Shown here: piece after piece, positions 33,919-43,041 of the stretch
How the letters are laid out: every line of letters starts with the position of its first letter
How positions within the stretch are numbered: the stretch's first letter is position 1
Assembly: GCF_000423345.1 (NCBI RefSeq)
Contig: NZ_KE384008.1
Span: 1 to 64,000 of the forward strand
Length of the DNA: 64,000 nucleotides
Reading direction: 5' to 3'
DNA from: Marinimicrobium agarilyticum DSM 16975
GTDB taxonomy: Bacteria; Pseudomonadota; Gammaproteobacteria; Pseudomonadales; Cellvibrionaceae
Notes under the pieces: generated by a model
Database searches by the model: none
Told to the model about the DNA's origin: nothing
The model's input: the letters and a program-made list of their open reading frames with translations, nothing else
Translations under genes and position numbers: made by a program

Positions 33919-36048
33919 ATGCAGGTATCGAGAAGAGATGCCATGAAGCTGATGGCCTCGGCCAGCGGTTTGGCTGCGAGCGCCCCTTACGTCTACGCCG
34001 GAAGTTCCACCCTTTCGAACGTCACTAACGCCCAGCCTTACGCCATGAAGCGGCTGGTTCACGGCGTTTGTTATTACCCCGAGTTGTGGCCCGAGGAGGA
34101 CATCGATCGGGATATCAAGGAGATGAGGGCGCTTGGCATCAACCTGATTCGTATCGGCGAGTTTGCTTGGTCCACCATGGAGCCGGAAGAGGGCAAGATA
34201 TCACTCCGATTTTTCAAAAGGGTGATGGACAAGTTTCATGGGGCAGGATTCTCGGTGGTGTTCTGCACACCGACACCCACTCCGCCACGCTGGCTGACTT
34301 ACGGCCATCCCGAGCGGTTATTTGTCAACTCTGACGGTGAACCATTGATTCACGGCTCCCGTCAGCATGCGAGTTACGAGCATCCGGCCGTAAGAAAGGC
34401 CTGCTTTCGCATTATCGAAGCCATCGCTCGGGAGCTGGGCGACCATCCCGCTCTTGTCGGGTGGCAAATTGACAACGAGCTCAAATGCCATGTGGCGGAA
34501 GACTTCAGTCCGGCGGCGGTTGCGTCCTGGCATCGCTGGTTGAAGGAGCGCTTTGGCACCATTGACCGGTTGAACAAGGAATGGGGTACGCACATCTGGA
34601 GTACCTACTACCAATCCTTCGAGCAGGTGCCCGCGCCGTTCAACACACCCTTTCTGCACAATGCGTCGTTGAGCACGGCCTATCGCATGTTCAACCGTGA
34701 GCGCATTGCCGAGTTTTCAGATCAACAGTGTGCGATTCTTCGCCAGCACTCAAAACATCCGATCACTCACAACACCAACCCGATGTTCTCGGTGAACCAC
34801 GAGCGTTTATTCAAAAATCTGGATTTCGCGTCCTATGATGCGTACCCCTCAAGCAAGCAGTGGGACGCGCTGGTGTTCCGTAGCGATATGTACCGTGCGG
34901 CCAAACCGGGCCGGCCTTTCTGGTTGATGGAAACCAGTGTTGCTCATAATGGCTGGTTGGGAAATCACAGCCCCATGCACCCGGCGGGATTTCTGGCCGC
35001 GGAGGCTACCCTGGTCTATGCCATGGGGGGCGAAGGCTTCTGTTATTGGTTGTGGCGGCAGCAGCGCACCGGCGCGGAGATCAGCCACAGTGCGGTATTC
35101 AGTAGTTGGTACAAACCTTCCATCGGTTACTCCCAGGTCGAAAAAGTAGAGCAGATGCGCCAGCAGCTTGAGCCGCTGCTGGTGAGCAGCCAGCCCTGGG
35201 TGCCGGAAATTGCCGTGACCTGGTCGGACCACGCTCGCGCGATGATCGAGACCGAGCCGATGGACCGGGACGAGGGCGCTCCGGAATCCTACCAGGATGT
35301 GGTCGAGTTGTGGCACAAGAAGGTCTTTGAGTTGGGCTACCATCGAGAAATTCGATTCGAAGGGGCCGAGCTCGACGGGCTGAAGTTGCTTATAACACCG
35401 GCAATGCCTTACGTCAGCGAGGAATTTCTGCAGCGGGTGATCGCCTTTGTCAAGGCGGGTGGCGTCTGGCTGGTGGGCCCTGGCACGGGGACGCGGGGTC
35501 GCGAACATACAATCCCCACGGACTCCGGCCTGGCGCTAGTGGATGACGTGGCCGGCGTGAGTACCGAATATGTTTTTCCGCTGACGGACACCGGCATTCA
35601 AGGGCAGGCCGACAATCGAACCCTGGATTTCACGGGTTGGTGCGCGGCGGTCAAAGCCGACCACAGTGATACGCGGGTGCTGGGAACCTTGAAAACGGAC
35701 TTGGCCCCAGGAACGGCTTTTCTGACCGAACGCAAATTGGGCAAGGGCAAAGTAGTGTTACTTTCGGCGCACCCGGTCGGCGAGTCCGGCGACCAATTCC
35801 TGAATGAACTGGTGCAGCGGTACGCGCAAGAGCTGGGGTTAACCGCTCCGTTTGAGGTCAGTGCAGGCACCGTGGTGGCGCCTCGTGTGGACGCACAAGG
35901 ACGACGTTTGTGGGTGGCCGTGAACATGGACGGTGAGGGCGGAGAGCTGTCGGTTCCCGCTGGAGCAAAAGATGCCGCCAGTGGGGAATCGATTCGAAGC
36001 TCACGCGTCAATGTCGCTCCTTACGGCTGGAGGGCAGTGAAGGTATGA
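33919..36048 (+). CDS. GH42 beta-galactosidase, Tat-exported
   Basis: 709 residues. The N-terminus SRRDAMKLMASASGLAAS is a twin-arginine signal, so export of a folded enzyme to the periplasm is likely. The GH42 TIM barrel starts near residue 45 (VCYYPELWPEEDI); the acid/base is Glu187 in WQIDNELK and the nucleophile Glu338 in LMETSVAHNG. A trimerisation domain (about 425-630) and a small C-terminal beta domain follow. It removes beta-galactosyl residues, here probably from galactan or arabinogalactan side chains of RG-I. Its stop overlaps the ATG of a short Tat-signal remnant. Divergent receptor 2 probably shares its control region. Confidence 0.93.
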   Translation: MQVSRRDAMKLMASASGLAASAPYVYAGSSTLSNVTNAQPYAMKRLVHGVCYYPELWPEEDIDRDIKEMRALGINLIRIGEFAWSTMEPEEGKISLRFFKRVMDKFHGAGFSVVFCTPTPTPPRWLTYGHPERLFVNSDGEPLIHGSRQHASYEHPAVRKACFRIIEAIARELGDHPALVGWQIDNELKCHVAEDFSPAAVASWHRWLKERFGTIDRLNKEWGTHIWSTYYQSFEQVPAPFNTPFLHNASLSTAYRMFNRERIAEFSDQQCAILRQHSKHPITHNTNPMFSVNHERLFKNLDFASYDAYPSSKQWDALVFRSDMYRAAKPGRPFWLMETSVAHNGWLGNHSPMHPAGFLAAEATLVYAMGGEGFCYWLWRQQRTGAEISHSAVFSSWYKPSIGYSQVEKVEQMRQQLEPLLVSSQPWVPEIAVTWSDHARAMIETEPMDRDEGAPESYQDVVELWHKKVFELGYHREIRFEGAELDGLKLLITPAMPYVSEEFLQRVIAFVKAGGVWLVGPGTGTRGREHTIPTDSGLALVDDVAGVSTEYVFPLTDTGIQGQADNRTLDFTGWCAAVKADHSDTRVLGTLKTDLAPGTAFLTERKLGKGKVVLLSAHPVGESGDQFLNELVQRYAQELGLTAPFEVSAGTVVAPRVDAQGRRLWVAVNMDGEGGELSVPAGAKDAASGESIRSSRVNVAPYGWRAVKV

Positions 36049-36146
36049 ACCGCCGAACATTTCTGCAGGGTGCGGCTTCCGTGGCGGCATTGGTCGGGCG
36101 CATCATATCGTCGACCTCGGTGCTCAAAAGGCCGATAAGTTTATGA
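36045..36146 (+). pseudogene. Remnant of a Tat-exported protein gene (signal peptide only)
   Basis: ATG overlaps the GH42 stop (ATGA), and 33 codons follow, starting with a textbook twin-arginine signal (MNRRTFLQGAASVAALVG) before the frame closes. Another frame stays open from about 36105 to 36251 without a start. This looks like the 5' end of a translationally coupled exported enzyme whose body was deleted. What it encoded is not recognisable. Confidence 0.55.
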
Positions 36147-36205
36147 ATGGCAATGCCATTCCCCGGGCAATAGCGCTGGCCTCGCCAATGTTTTGCAATT
36201 ACCGG

Positions 36206-37501
36206 TTAGCGAAAGCAGCCGTACTCAATATCGAAAGCATCCCGCGCGGGTAACCCTTCGTAGGCATCAATGGCTTCGGCGCCACGCATAATGTCAATCG
36301 CGTTCAGGTAGGATTCTGCAACAATCCGCGATTCAACCTGGGTGCGGCCCCAGGTGATCATACCGACGCCGGGGATCAGGCAAACCGTTGGCATCGGAGA
36401 GGCCATGGCGGGGGAGATGCCTCGCTTGAAGGCGTTGTAATAGTCGGTGTAGGCGCGTATGTATTGGTGAACGCCCTCTGTTAACCGGCGTTTGAGTTCG
36501 TCGGCAGTGCCGTTGTTCGGGTCCCATTCGACATAAAGTGGGTTGGGCTTGGTCCGCCGCAAGTGATGGGCACAGGCGACGCGCTCTCGGGCCAGGCGGG
36601 GCGCATCCGCCGAATTGACGAACTGCAAAATCTTCGCTCCCGACTTGATGGTCGCCACCGCCGGACTCTGATCGGACACCAGCTCTCGGAGAAGCATCAG
36701 GATATCTGCCAGTAGCGTCTGTCGGTCTGCATCACTCAATGCGGTGTAGCGCTGGCCACCGAATGTCGACTCACCCTTGTCGCGTGCGGCAACGTATTGG
36801 GACGCTCGCTCGATCAGCTCCAGGGTCTGCTGGTAGCAGGCCTTGCTGTCGTCGGACCAGGTGGCGACGCCATTGCCGGAAAGAAGGGCGCCTTTGGCAT
36901 CGGGGTGACTGCTCCAGGCCTCCTGTAGCTGCAGGCCCAGCTTGAAGCCCGGCCGTTGACGGGGTAGCCATATCAGATCATTACCCCAGATTTTCTCCGT
37001 CAACGCTCGAGCGTTTTTGCTGGCGCCAACGGCGAGGGCAGCGCTGGGGTGGGTGTGGGTGACGTGGGCGTAGGGCATGAAGGCGTGTAGCGCCGTGTCT
37101 GTTGAGGGGGAAAAGTCGCTCGGCTGAAAGACGGACGCTCTAATCTGCCCCATCACCGCCTCTTCCGCCTCTCGGTTTGTGGCTGATTGCCGATGTTGGT
37201 TGTAAGCATCACGGAGGGCGACAAGCTTGTCCTGGTAAAGTGGCAGGAAGTGCTGTGCCTTCGAACCGCGCAGGTCCTGACCGGAGCCTTTGACCCAGAT
37301 GATTTCCACGAGCTTTCCCGTGGCCGGGTCTTTCTCCATGACCTTTACCGAGGTGCTACCGCCTTCTGTGAGAGTGATGCGGGGGTCCCCTCCCAAGGTG
37401 TTGGAGCGGTAAATCAGTGCGTCCAGGGGGGAGAGTTGGCGAGCGAAGTCGTCGTCCCAGGCGTACTGGACGTGTGTGTAGTGATTCTCTCGGCCTTGCA
37501 T
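36206..37501 (-). CDS. Stand-alone class II aldolase, paralogue of the RhaEW aldolase domain, altered metal site
   Basis: 431 residues from ATG at 37501, preceded by GAGG eight bases upstream; longer starts lack this. It aligns along the whole aldolase domain of the 702-residue fusion: YRSNTLGGDPRIT, IIWVKGSGQDL, HVTHTHPSAALAV and CLIPGVGMITWG, ending after DAFDIEYGCFR, the point where the dehydrogenase of the fusion begins. The HxH metal motif is kept, but the third ligand motif reads LLSGNGVATW, with Asn where the fusion has His. It may be inactive, use a changed site, or act on another sugar phosphate. It is divergent from the first PL26 gene. Confidence 0.85.
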   Translation of the reverse strand: MQGRENHYTHVQYAWDDDFARQLSPLDALIYRSNTLGGDPRITLTEGGSTSVKVMEKDPATGKLVEIIWVKGSGQDLRGSKAQHFLPLYQDKLVALRDAYNQHRQSATNREAEEAVMGQIRASVFQPSDFSPSTDTALHAFMPYAHVTHTHPSAALAVGASKNARALTEKIWGNDLIWLPRQRPGFKLGLQLQEAWSSHPDAKGALLSGNGVATWSDDSKACYQQTLELIERASQYVAARDKGESTFGGQRYTALSDADRQTLLADILMLLRELVSDQSPAVATIKSGAKILQFVNSADAPRLARERVACAHHLRRTKPNPLYVEWDPNNGTADELKRRLTEGVHQYIRAYTDYYNAFKRGISPAMASPMPTVCLIPGVGMITWGRTQVESRIVAESYLNAIDIMRGAEAIDAYEGLPARDAFDIEYGCFR

Positions 37502-37554
37502 AAGCGGAACCTCAGGAATTGGCATCGTAAGTGGCCCGGCAGGGAATGATACAA

Positions 37555-37604
37555 TGTAAATCATTAAAAGTCATATAGATCCAAAATAAATCATTAGTTG
37601 TCAT
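37555..37604 (-). promoter_or_regulatory. Five-unit 10-bp-phased ATGAT-type array between the aldolase paralogue and PL26
   Basis: On the minus strand from 37604, consecutive 10-mers read ATGACAACTA, ATGATTTATT, a degenerate unit, ATGACTTTTA and ATGATTTACA. This is the clearest array of its kind in the window. It lies 54 bp before the aldolase start and 90 bp before the PL26 start, so it can serve both. Confidence 0.6.
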
Positions 37605-37694
37605 TATTTGTCGGTTATGCTAGTTTTTCACCTGCCAGGAGACAGGCTGATGACTGTCGAAAAACGATAAAAGACCCGCTGGAGTAGTCCCCGG

Positions 37695-40400
37695 ATGAAT
37701 CGACGCGAATTTCTCAAAAGAGGTGGTGTTGCCGCCTCTCTTCCTCTGACGCTTCAGGCCCTCTCGAGCGGCTGTGCCACGTCTGCTCCAGCGTTTGCGC
37801 CCACTCGCCAGGCCGGTCATCTGAGTTGGCTGGAGGGTGAAGAGCCGGCGGTCAAAGCGGGAACCACCTGGGGTCAGCCGTGGCCCGAGGGGGAGCTTTC
37901 AACGGGGCAGGCGCTTCGTCTGCTCGCAGAAGACGGGCAAGCGGTGCCCCTGCAGAGCTGGCCGACGGCCTATTGGCCGGACGGTAGCGTCAAGTGGACG
38001 GCCCATGCCGTGCCGGCGGGCGTGGTGCTTGGCAAACAGTTTCGGGTAGAGAAGGGCAGTGGCCCCGCTCCCCAGCAGCCGGTTCGCGTGAGCTCATTGA
38101 GTGGTGCCATTGAGGTGGATACCGGCCCTGTCACCTATTCGGTACCGACGTCCGGTGAGTATCTGATCCGTTCCATGGCACGAAGCGGTGCCGTTGTGGC
38201 GAAGAACGCGCGTATGGTCGGGCTGGTCCAGGATGAAGTGGACCCGGGGGCGTCGGTTTCCCGAGTGTCCTCTTTTCAGTCACGGACCGACCGTGTCACC
38301 GTGGAGCAGGAAGGCCCCGTGCGAGCGGTCATCAAGCTCGAGGGTGTCCACCAGATTGACGCCGGCAAAGAGTGGCTGCCGTTCACGTTGCGCCTCTACT
38401 TTTACAGCGGTGCGGAGTCGCTGCGAGTCAGCCACAGTTTTATTTTTGATGGCGACGATCAGAAAGACTTTATTCGTGGTTTGGGGCTGCGCTTTGACGT
38501 TGTGCAGCGCGATGAACTTTACGATCGCCATGTGCGGTTTGTCGGGGAAAACGATGGTCTGTGGGCTGAGTCTCCGAAAGGGATAACCGGACTGCGTCGG
38601 GACCCGGGCAAGGCCGTGCGCGATGCGCAAATTGCCGGTCGGAAAACGCCCCCGCTGGATGAGTGGAACCCCGGCATCACCCAAGGGTTGCACTGGATTC
38701 CCGTCTGGAATGACTTTACGCTTTCACAGCTGAATGCCAACGGCTTCACCATCAAAAAACGCACGAAAGCCGGCCATGCCTGGATCAATGCCGATCAGGG
38801 TTGCCGGGCAGCGGGAACCGCCTATCTGGGCGGCGTTTCCGGTGGCGTACTCTTCGGTATGCGGGACTTCTGGCAGCTGCATCCTGTTCAAATCGACCTT
38901 CGCAACGCCGGTGGGGAAGAGGCCGAGGCAACGCTCTGGTTTTGGTCCCCCGAGGCACCGCCCATGGATGTGCGCTTCTACCACGATGGCCTCGGGCAGG
39001 AAACGCACGAACAGCAGCTGGATGCGCTGAAGATTACCTATGAAGATTACGAGCCCGGCTTCGGCACGGCTCACGGGGTAGCCAGAACAACGGATTTTGT
39101 GCTCTGTGTGCTGGGGGCGACGCCCTCGCGCGCCACGACCGTGGACTGGGCGAACGAGATTCGCCGCCCGGGGCAAGTGATTGCCGCCCCCGAGGATATC
39201 CTGAAGGCCGGCGTCTTCGGTGGTTTGTGGAGCCTGCCTGACCGCTCTTCCCCGAAGAAAAAACAGATTGAAGACCGACTTGCCTGGCAGGTGGATTACT
39301 ATCGCCAGCAGGTGGGTCAACGCCACTGGTATGGTTTTTGGGACTACGGCGATGTCATGCACACTTACGATGTCGACCGTCACGTCTGGCGCTACGACAT
39401 CGGCGGCTACGCCTGGGACAATTCCGAACTCTCTCCGGATTTATGGTTGTGGTACTCATTCCTGCGCAGTGGTGACCCCGAAACCTTCCGCCTTGCCGAG
39501 GCCATGACCCGCCACAATCGGGATGTGGATATTTACCATCTCGGCCGTTTCCGGGGGCTGGGTACCCGGCACAATGTCCAGCACTGGGGTTGCAGCGCCA
39601 AACAGTTGCGAATCAGCACGGCGGCGTACCGTCGTTTCCATTATTTTCTGACCGGTGATGACCGTACCGGGGATGTGCTCGATGAAGTCGTCGATGCGGG
39701 AGAGGCCCTCGCCAGAGTCGACCCCACCCGCAAGCTGTCCAACCGGGACCCGGTGCCGGGCCCGGAGCGCATGCAGGTGGGCACTGACTGGGGCTCGATT
39801 GCGGCCAACTGGCTGACGGCCTGGGAGCGGACCGGGGACGATCGGTACCGGCAGCGGCTGGTGGAAGCGATGCGTACCATCGGCGCTCATCCCGATGGGT
39901 TTTTTGCGGGCACTTACGGTTTTGATCCGGCCACCAAGGAACTGCTCGCGCCCGCTGATCGAGAGGCGGAGGTCTCACACCTAAGCGCGGTCTTCGGGCT
40001 GGTGGAGATCAATGCCGAGCTGATCCAACTGCTCGATGTTCCCGAGTACAAGGCCGCCTGGCTGAAGTACTGTCGGCTGTACAATGCGAGCGATGAACAG
40101 AAGAAAGCGGCCGTGGGCCGGGCGTTCGGCACTCACCTGGAAGCGCCGCACTCTCGCCTGACCGCCTATGCGGCGGCTCAGGATGCGGATTCGGCCCTGG
40201 CCAAGCGTGCCTGGAAAGAGTTCCGCTTACCTCAGGAATTCGCCCTTCAGTGGACGGGCGAGCGCCAGGCGGTGCTTGACGTTAAAGGCCCCCAGGTGCT
40301 CAACCCCGTGGTGGAAGCTCCCTGGCTGTCGACCAACGACAGTTCTCAGTGGGGATTGGCCGCCATCCAGAATTTGGCGTTGATTGGTGATGCGTTGTAA
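37695..40400 (+). CDS. PL26-like exo-rhamnogalacturonan lyase, Tat-exported
   Basis: 901 residues, similar in length and motifs to the PcRGLX family (PL26), which releases unsaturated galacturonosyl-rhamnose from chain ends of RG-I. MNRREFLKRGG is a twin-arginine signal; a Cys in LSSGCATS could allow lipidation, though the lipobox is imperfect. The N-terminal RIFT-barrel part has GTTWGQPWPEGE and SWPTAYWPDGSVKW (residues about 56-115), then LYFYSGAESLRV and DFIRGLGLRF. The (alpha/alpha) barrel part has YGFWDYGDVMHTYDV, NSELSPDLWLWYSF and RHNVQHWGCSAKQLR. A paralogue lies at 49870. The GH105, mutarotase and YesU-like genes follow, probably as one transcript. Confidence 0.88.
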   Translation: MNRREFLKRGGVAASLPLTLQALSSGCATSAPAFAPTRQAGHLSWLEGEEPAVKAGTTWGQPWPEGELSTGQALRLLAEDGQAVPLQSWPTAYWPDGSVKWTAHAVPAGVVLGKQFRVEKGSGPAPQQPVRVSSLSGAIEVDTGPVTYSVPTSGEYLIRSMARSGAVVAKNARMVGLVQDEVDPGASVSRVSSFQSRTDRVTVEQEGPVRAVIKLEGVHQIDAGKEWLPFTLRLYFYSGAESLRVSHSFIFDGDDQKDFIRGLGLRFDVVQRDELYDRHVRFVGENDGLWAESPKGITGLRRDPGKAVRDAQIAGRKTPPLDEWNPGITQGLHWIPVWNDFTLSQLNANGFTIKKRTKAGHAWINADQGCRAAGTAYLGGVSGGVLFGMRDFWQLHPVQIDLRNAGGEEAEATLWFWSPEAPPMDVRFYHDGLGQETHEQQLDALKITYEDYEPGFGTAHGVARTTDFVLCVLGATPSRATTVDWANEIRRPGQVIAAPEDILKAGVFGGLWSLPDRSSPKKKQIEDRLAWQVDYYRQQVGQRHWYGFWDYGDVMHTYDVDRHVWRYDIGGYAWDNSELSPDLWLWYSFLRSGDPETFRLAEAMTRHNRDVDIYHLGRFRGLGTRHNVQHWGCSAKQLRISTAAYRRFHYFLTGDDRTGDVLDEVVDAGEALARVDPTRKLSNRDPVPGPERMQVGTDWGSIAANWLTAWERTGDDRYRQRLVEAMRTIGAHPDGFFAGTYGFDPATKELLAPADREAEVSHLSAVFGLVEINAELIQLLDVPEYKAAWLKYCRLYNASDEQKKAAVGRAFGTHLEAPHSRLTAYAAAQDADSALAKRAWKEFRLPQEFALQWTGERQAVLDVKGPQVLNPVVEAPWLSTNDSSQWGLAAIQNLALIGDAL

Positions 40401-40451
40401 ACGCCGGACCGGTTTTTCATTATTATTAATACTCTAGAGGTTGTAAGAAGT

Positions 40452-41558
40452 ATGCCTACCGTTGCACATAACATCGAATTCGCGACTGTCCGGAACAGCA
40501 TCGACAAGCTGATCGACAACTTGGTTAACATCAAAGATGAAACCGGTGAGTTCCTGCTCAAGCTGGAAGACGGCCGGGTGATTGACACCAAAGGCTGGGC
40601 CGGCTGGGAATGGACCCACGGTATTGGTCTTTACGGTCTGATGAAGTACTGGGACATCACCGGTGATGAAAAGCCCAAAAAGATCATTGAGGACTGGTTC
40701 TCTGATCGTCTGAAAGAGGGCACTCCGACCAAGAACGTGAACACCATGTCGCCCTTCCTCACAATGGCCTACATGCACGAGCGCACCGGGGAACGGAGCC
40801 ACCTGCCTTACCTCGACGTCTGGGCCGAGTGGGTCATGCGGGATATGCCGCGCACCACTGAAAATGGCCTGCAGCATATTGTCTACAACTCCGAAAATTA
40901 CCAGCAGCTGTGGGACGACACCTTGATGATGAGCGTCATGCCGCTGGCCAAAATCGGCCTGCTGCTCGATCGCCCTCACTATGTCGAGGAAGCCAAGCGC
41001 CAGTTCATGCTGCATGTAAAATATCTGGCGGATCGTAAAACCGGGCTCTGGTTCCACGGTTGGACCTTCGATGGTAACCACAACTTCGCCGATGCCCTTT
41101 GGGCGAGAGGCAACAGCTGGGTCACCATTTCCATCCCGGAGTTTATTGAGCTGCTGGACTTGCCCAAGACCGATGGTCTGCGCCTGTTCCTGGAAGAGAC
41201 CCTGGAGGCACAAGTCAAAGCCCTGCAGGAAACCCAACACAGCGACGGCCTCTGGCACACGTTGCTCGACGATCCTGACTCATATCTGGAAGCCTCGGCC
41301 GCGGCCGGATTTGCGTACGGTATTCTCAAAGGGATTCGCAAAGGCTATCTCGATAAAAAATACGAAGAAGTCGGCATCAAGGCGGTCAAGGCCGTGCTGA
41401 AGAACATCAGCGCCGATGGCGAGCTTCAGCAGGTGTCTTTCGGTACCCCGGTCTTTGACGACCTGCAGGGCTATCGTGACATTCCGCTGACGTCCATGCC
41501 CTACGGCCAGTCCATGGCCATCCTGCTTCTGGTCGAGTACATGAACTACTACATCTGA
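40452..41558 (+). CDS. GH105 unsaturated rhamnogalacturonyl hydrolase, cytoplasmic
   Basis: 368 residues without signal peptide, close in size to Bacillus YteR/YesR. It hydrates and splits unsaturated galacturonosyl-rhamnose to rhamnose and 5-keto-4-deoxyuronate. Motifs: WEWTHGIGLYGLMKYW (residues about 50-65), LWDDTLMMSVMPL with the catalytic Asp (near 157), WFHGWTFDGNHNFADALWARGNSW, and SYLEASAAAGFAYGI. The lack of export signal means its substrate reaches the cytoplasm, in contrast to the exported GH105 at 56503. It follows PL26 by 51 bp; a G+C-rich hairpin follows the stop. Confidence 0.94.
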   Translation: MPTVAHNIEFATVRNSIDKLIDNLVNIKDETGEFLLKLEDGRVIDTKGWAGWEWTHGIGLYGLMKYWDITGDEKPKKIIEDWFSDRLKEGTPTKNVNTMSPFLTMAYMHERTGERSHLPYLDVWAEWVMRDMPRTTENGLQHIVYNSENYQQLWDDTLMMSVMPLAKIGLLLDRPHYVEEAKRQFMLHVKYLADRKTGLWFHGWTFDGNHNFADALWARGNSWVTISIPEFIELLDLPKTDGLRLFLEETLEAQVKALQETQHSDGLWHTLLDDPDSYLEASAAAGFAYGILKGIRKGYLDKKYEEVGIKAVKAVLKNISADGELQQVSFGTPVFDDLQGYRDIPLTSMPYGQSMAILLLVEYMNYYI

Positions 41559-41646
41559 GGGGCGCCTGCCCCGACCGCCGCTCAAGGGCGCGGCGGGGTT
41601 GCCTTTCCAATCTCATTGACCACTGAACCGGGAGGGTATCCGAGCG

Positions 41647-41961
41647 ATGGAAAAGATTGCCTTTGTCATGCAGCTTAAACCGGGCTGCGAGCAGGAGTAC
41701 GAAAAACGTCACGACGAGATCTGGCCCGAGCTTGTGGAAGAACTCCGGGCCGCCGGCGTTTCGGACTATTCCATTTTCCTGCATCCGCAGACGTTCCAGT
41801 TATTCGGGGTTCTGAAACGCACAGAGAATCATCGAATGAGCGAGCTTCCGGAAACGGATGTCATGCAAAAATGGTGGCGTCACATGGCGGACATTATGGA
41901 GACCGAGCCCGACAACAGTCCGGTCTCAGTCCCTCTCAATAACGTGTTTCATCTGGAGTAG
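41647..41961 (+). CDS. rhaM: L-rhamnose mutarotase
   Basis: 104 residues, the exact size of RhaM/RhaU. It interconverts alpha and beta anomers of L-rhamnose so that the isomerase can use all of it. Family motifs: [22 protein letters not shown] (split over residues 9-30) with catalytic His in [25 protein letters not shown], and [12 protein letters not shown]. It is cytoplasmic and follows GH105, fitting release of free rhamnose there. GGGAGG lies 14 bases before ATG. Confidence 0.96.
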   Translation: MEKIAFVMQLKPGCEQEYEKRHDEIWPELVEELRAAGVSDYSIFLHPQTFQLFGVLKRTENHRMSELPETDVMQKWWRHMADIMETEPDNSPVSVPLNNVFHLE

Positions 41962-41972
41962 CGAAAAGCCTC

Positions 41973-42782
41973 ATGAGTAATAGGACGTCTCTGCTCGCCA
42001 GGGTTGTGTTCGCCCGCTGGTTACCGCTACTCGCGCTGTTGCTGATCGGGACCGCAGGCTGTGCAAGGGTCACACCTGACGAGCTCGCGGCGAACGCGGT
42101 CCCGGACGCAATACCGGTTCCCGGCGAGTTGCTTTACCGGGCTGACTTTAATCACCCGGACTCGGTCGCAGAGTGGGTCATGGAAGGCCCCGGTGAGGTT
42201 TCATTCAAGCAGGGCTGGATGGAAATGCTGTCGCCGCAGGAGCAGGGCCATCACGTATTCTGGTGCCCGGAGGACTTTCCCGATCGCTTCATCGCCCGTT
42301 GGCAGGCGCAGAACCTCGACCTGGAGGCGGGTCTGGTCATCGTCTTCTTCGCGGCGACCGGTGTGGACGGCCAAGATATATTTGCTCCCGGGCTGCCCGT
42401 AAGGGATGGCACCTTTACCCAGTACACTGAGGGAGAGATCAAGAGTTACCACATTTCCTACTACGCCAATGCCGCCCACAATCCGGGGCGCGGCCATGCC
42501 AATTTGCGTAAGAACAACACGTTCAGTCTCCTTCAGAAGGGAGAGGTAGGAATACCGACGGATTCCACGCGCGAGCACGAGCTGACGCTTGTCAAAGAAG
42601 GGGCGCGGATTCGCCTCTATGTGGACGATCGAAAGGTGATTGACTACACCGACGACACCCCGGTGGTGAACGATGTCGACACCGGGCTCGCGCTGGGAGG
42701 TGGCAAGATCGGCTTTCGGCAAATGAAATGGACTCACTTCCGCTATAAAAACTTCCGCGTCTACGCGCTTCCCGCGCGCTAG
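41973..42782 (+). CDS. DUF1961 (YesU-like) lipoprotein
   Basis: 269 residues. A lipoprotein signal ends LLIGTAGCAR (Cys near 30; no Asp at +2, so outer membrane). The rest is a single beta-jelly-roll domain of the DUF1961/YesU family: YRADFNHPDSVAEWVMEG, the central HISYYANAAHNPGRGHANLRKN, and the closing IGFRQMKWTHFRYKNFRVY. YesU is encoded in the Bacillus rhamnogalacturonan cluster, and these folds resemble concanavalin-like lectins and lyases. Binding or processing of RG-I fragments is likely, but the exact reaction is not known to me. It starts 11 bp after rhaM. Confidence 0.88.
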   Translation: MSNRTSLLARVVFARWLPLLALLLIGTAGCARVTPDELAANAVPDAIPVPGELLYRADFNHPDSVAEWVMEGPGEVSFKQGWMEMLSPQEQGHHVFWCPEDFPDRFIARWQAQNLDLEAGLVIVFFAATGVDGQDIFAPGLPVRDGTFTQYTEGEIKSYHISYYANAAHNPGRGHANLRKNNTFSLLQKGEVGIPTDSTREHELTLVKEGARIRLYVDDRKVIDYTDDTPVVNDVDTGLALGGGKIGFRQMKWTHFRYKNFRVYALPAR

Positions 42783-42786
42783 GGCA

Positions 42787-42814
42787 GATAGGGAGGCGCA
42801 CCGTCCTCCCTATC
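42787..42814 (+). other. Perfect hairpin after the YesU-like gene
   Basis: GATAGGGAGG (42787-42796) pairs with CCTCCCTATC (42805-42814) around eight bases. It starts four bases after the stop codon but has no T tract; it may end or protect the operon message. Confidence 0.45.
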
Positions 42815-42931
42815 GTCACGGCCCTGCCAACCGGTTTGCACCACGTAACGCATCTCTCTCAAAACCCCTGTTCCTCGAAACCCCTTTTCCCCCAATCCCT
42901 TCCGCTTGAAGTGCTGGTGTGCATCCGTTAT

Positions 42932-42957
42932 ATTGGTAAGACAGGTTGTCCAATTTT
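42932..42957 (+). promoter_or_regulatory. Candidate GntR operator before uxuA
   Basis: The 26 bases beginning ATTGGTAAGACAG match 45226-45251 at 20 of 26 positions. Outer arms ATTGG and CCAAT, and inner GACA and TGTC, give inverted symmetry. It lies 85-110 bp before the uxuA start. The GntR gene downstream is the obvious candidate binder. Confidence 0.4.
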
Positions 42958-43041
42958 GGGGATATCGAGGCCGATGGTTCCGGCCCTCGCTCCAAGTGGG
43001 CACGGCAGCATTGAAAATCAGTGACAGTACGCGAGGCGAGC

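Noticed and set aside
36105-36251. Open frame after the Tat remnant as a separate gene
   Set aside because: No start codon with ribosome site and no recognisable domain; treated as decayed sequence.
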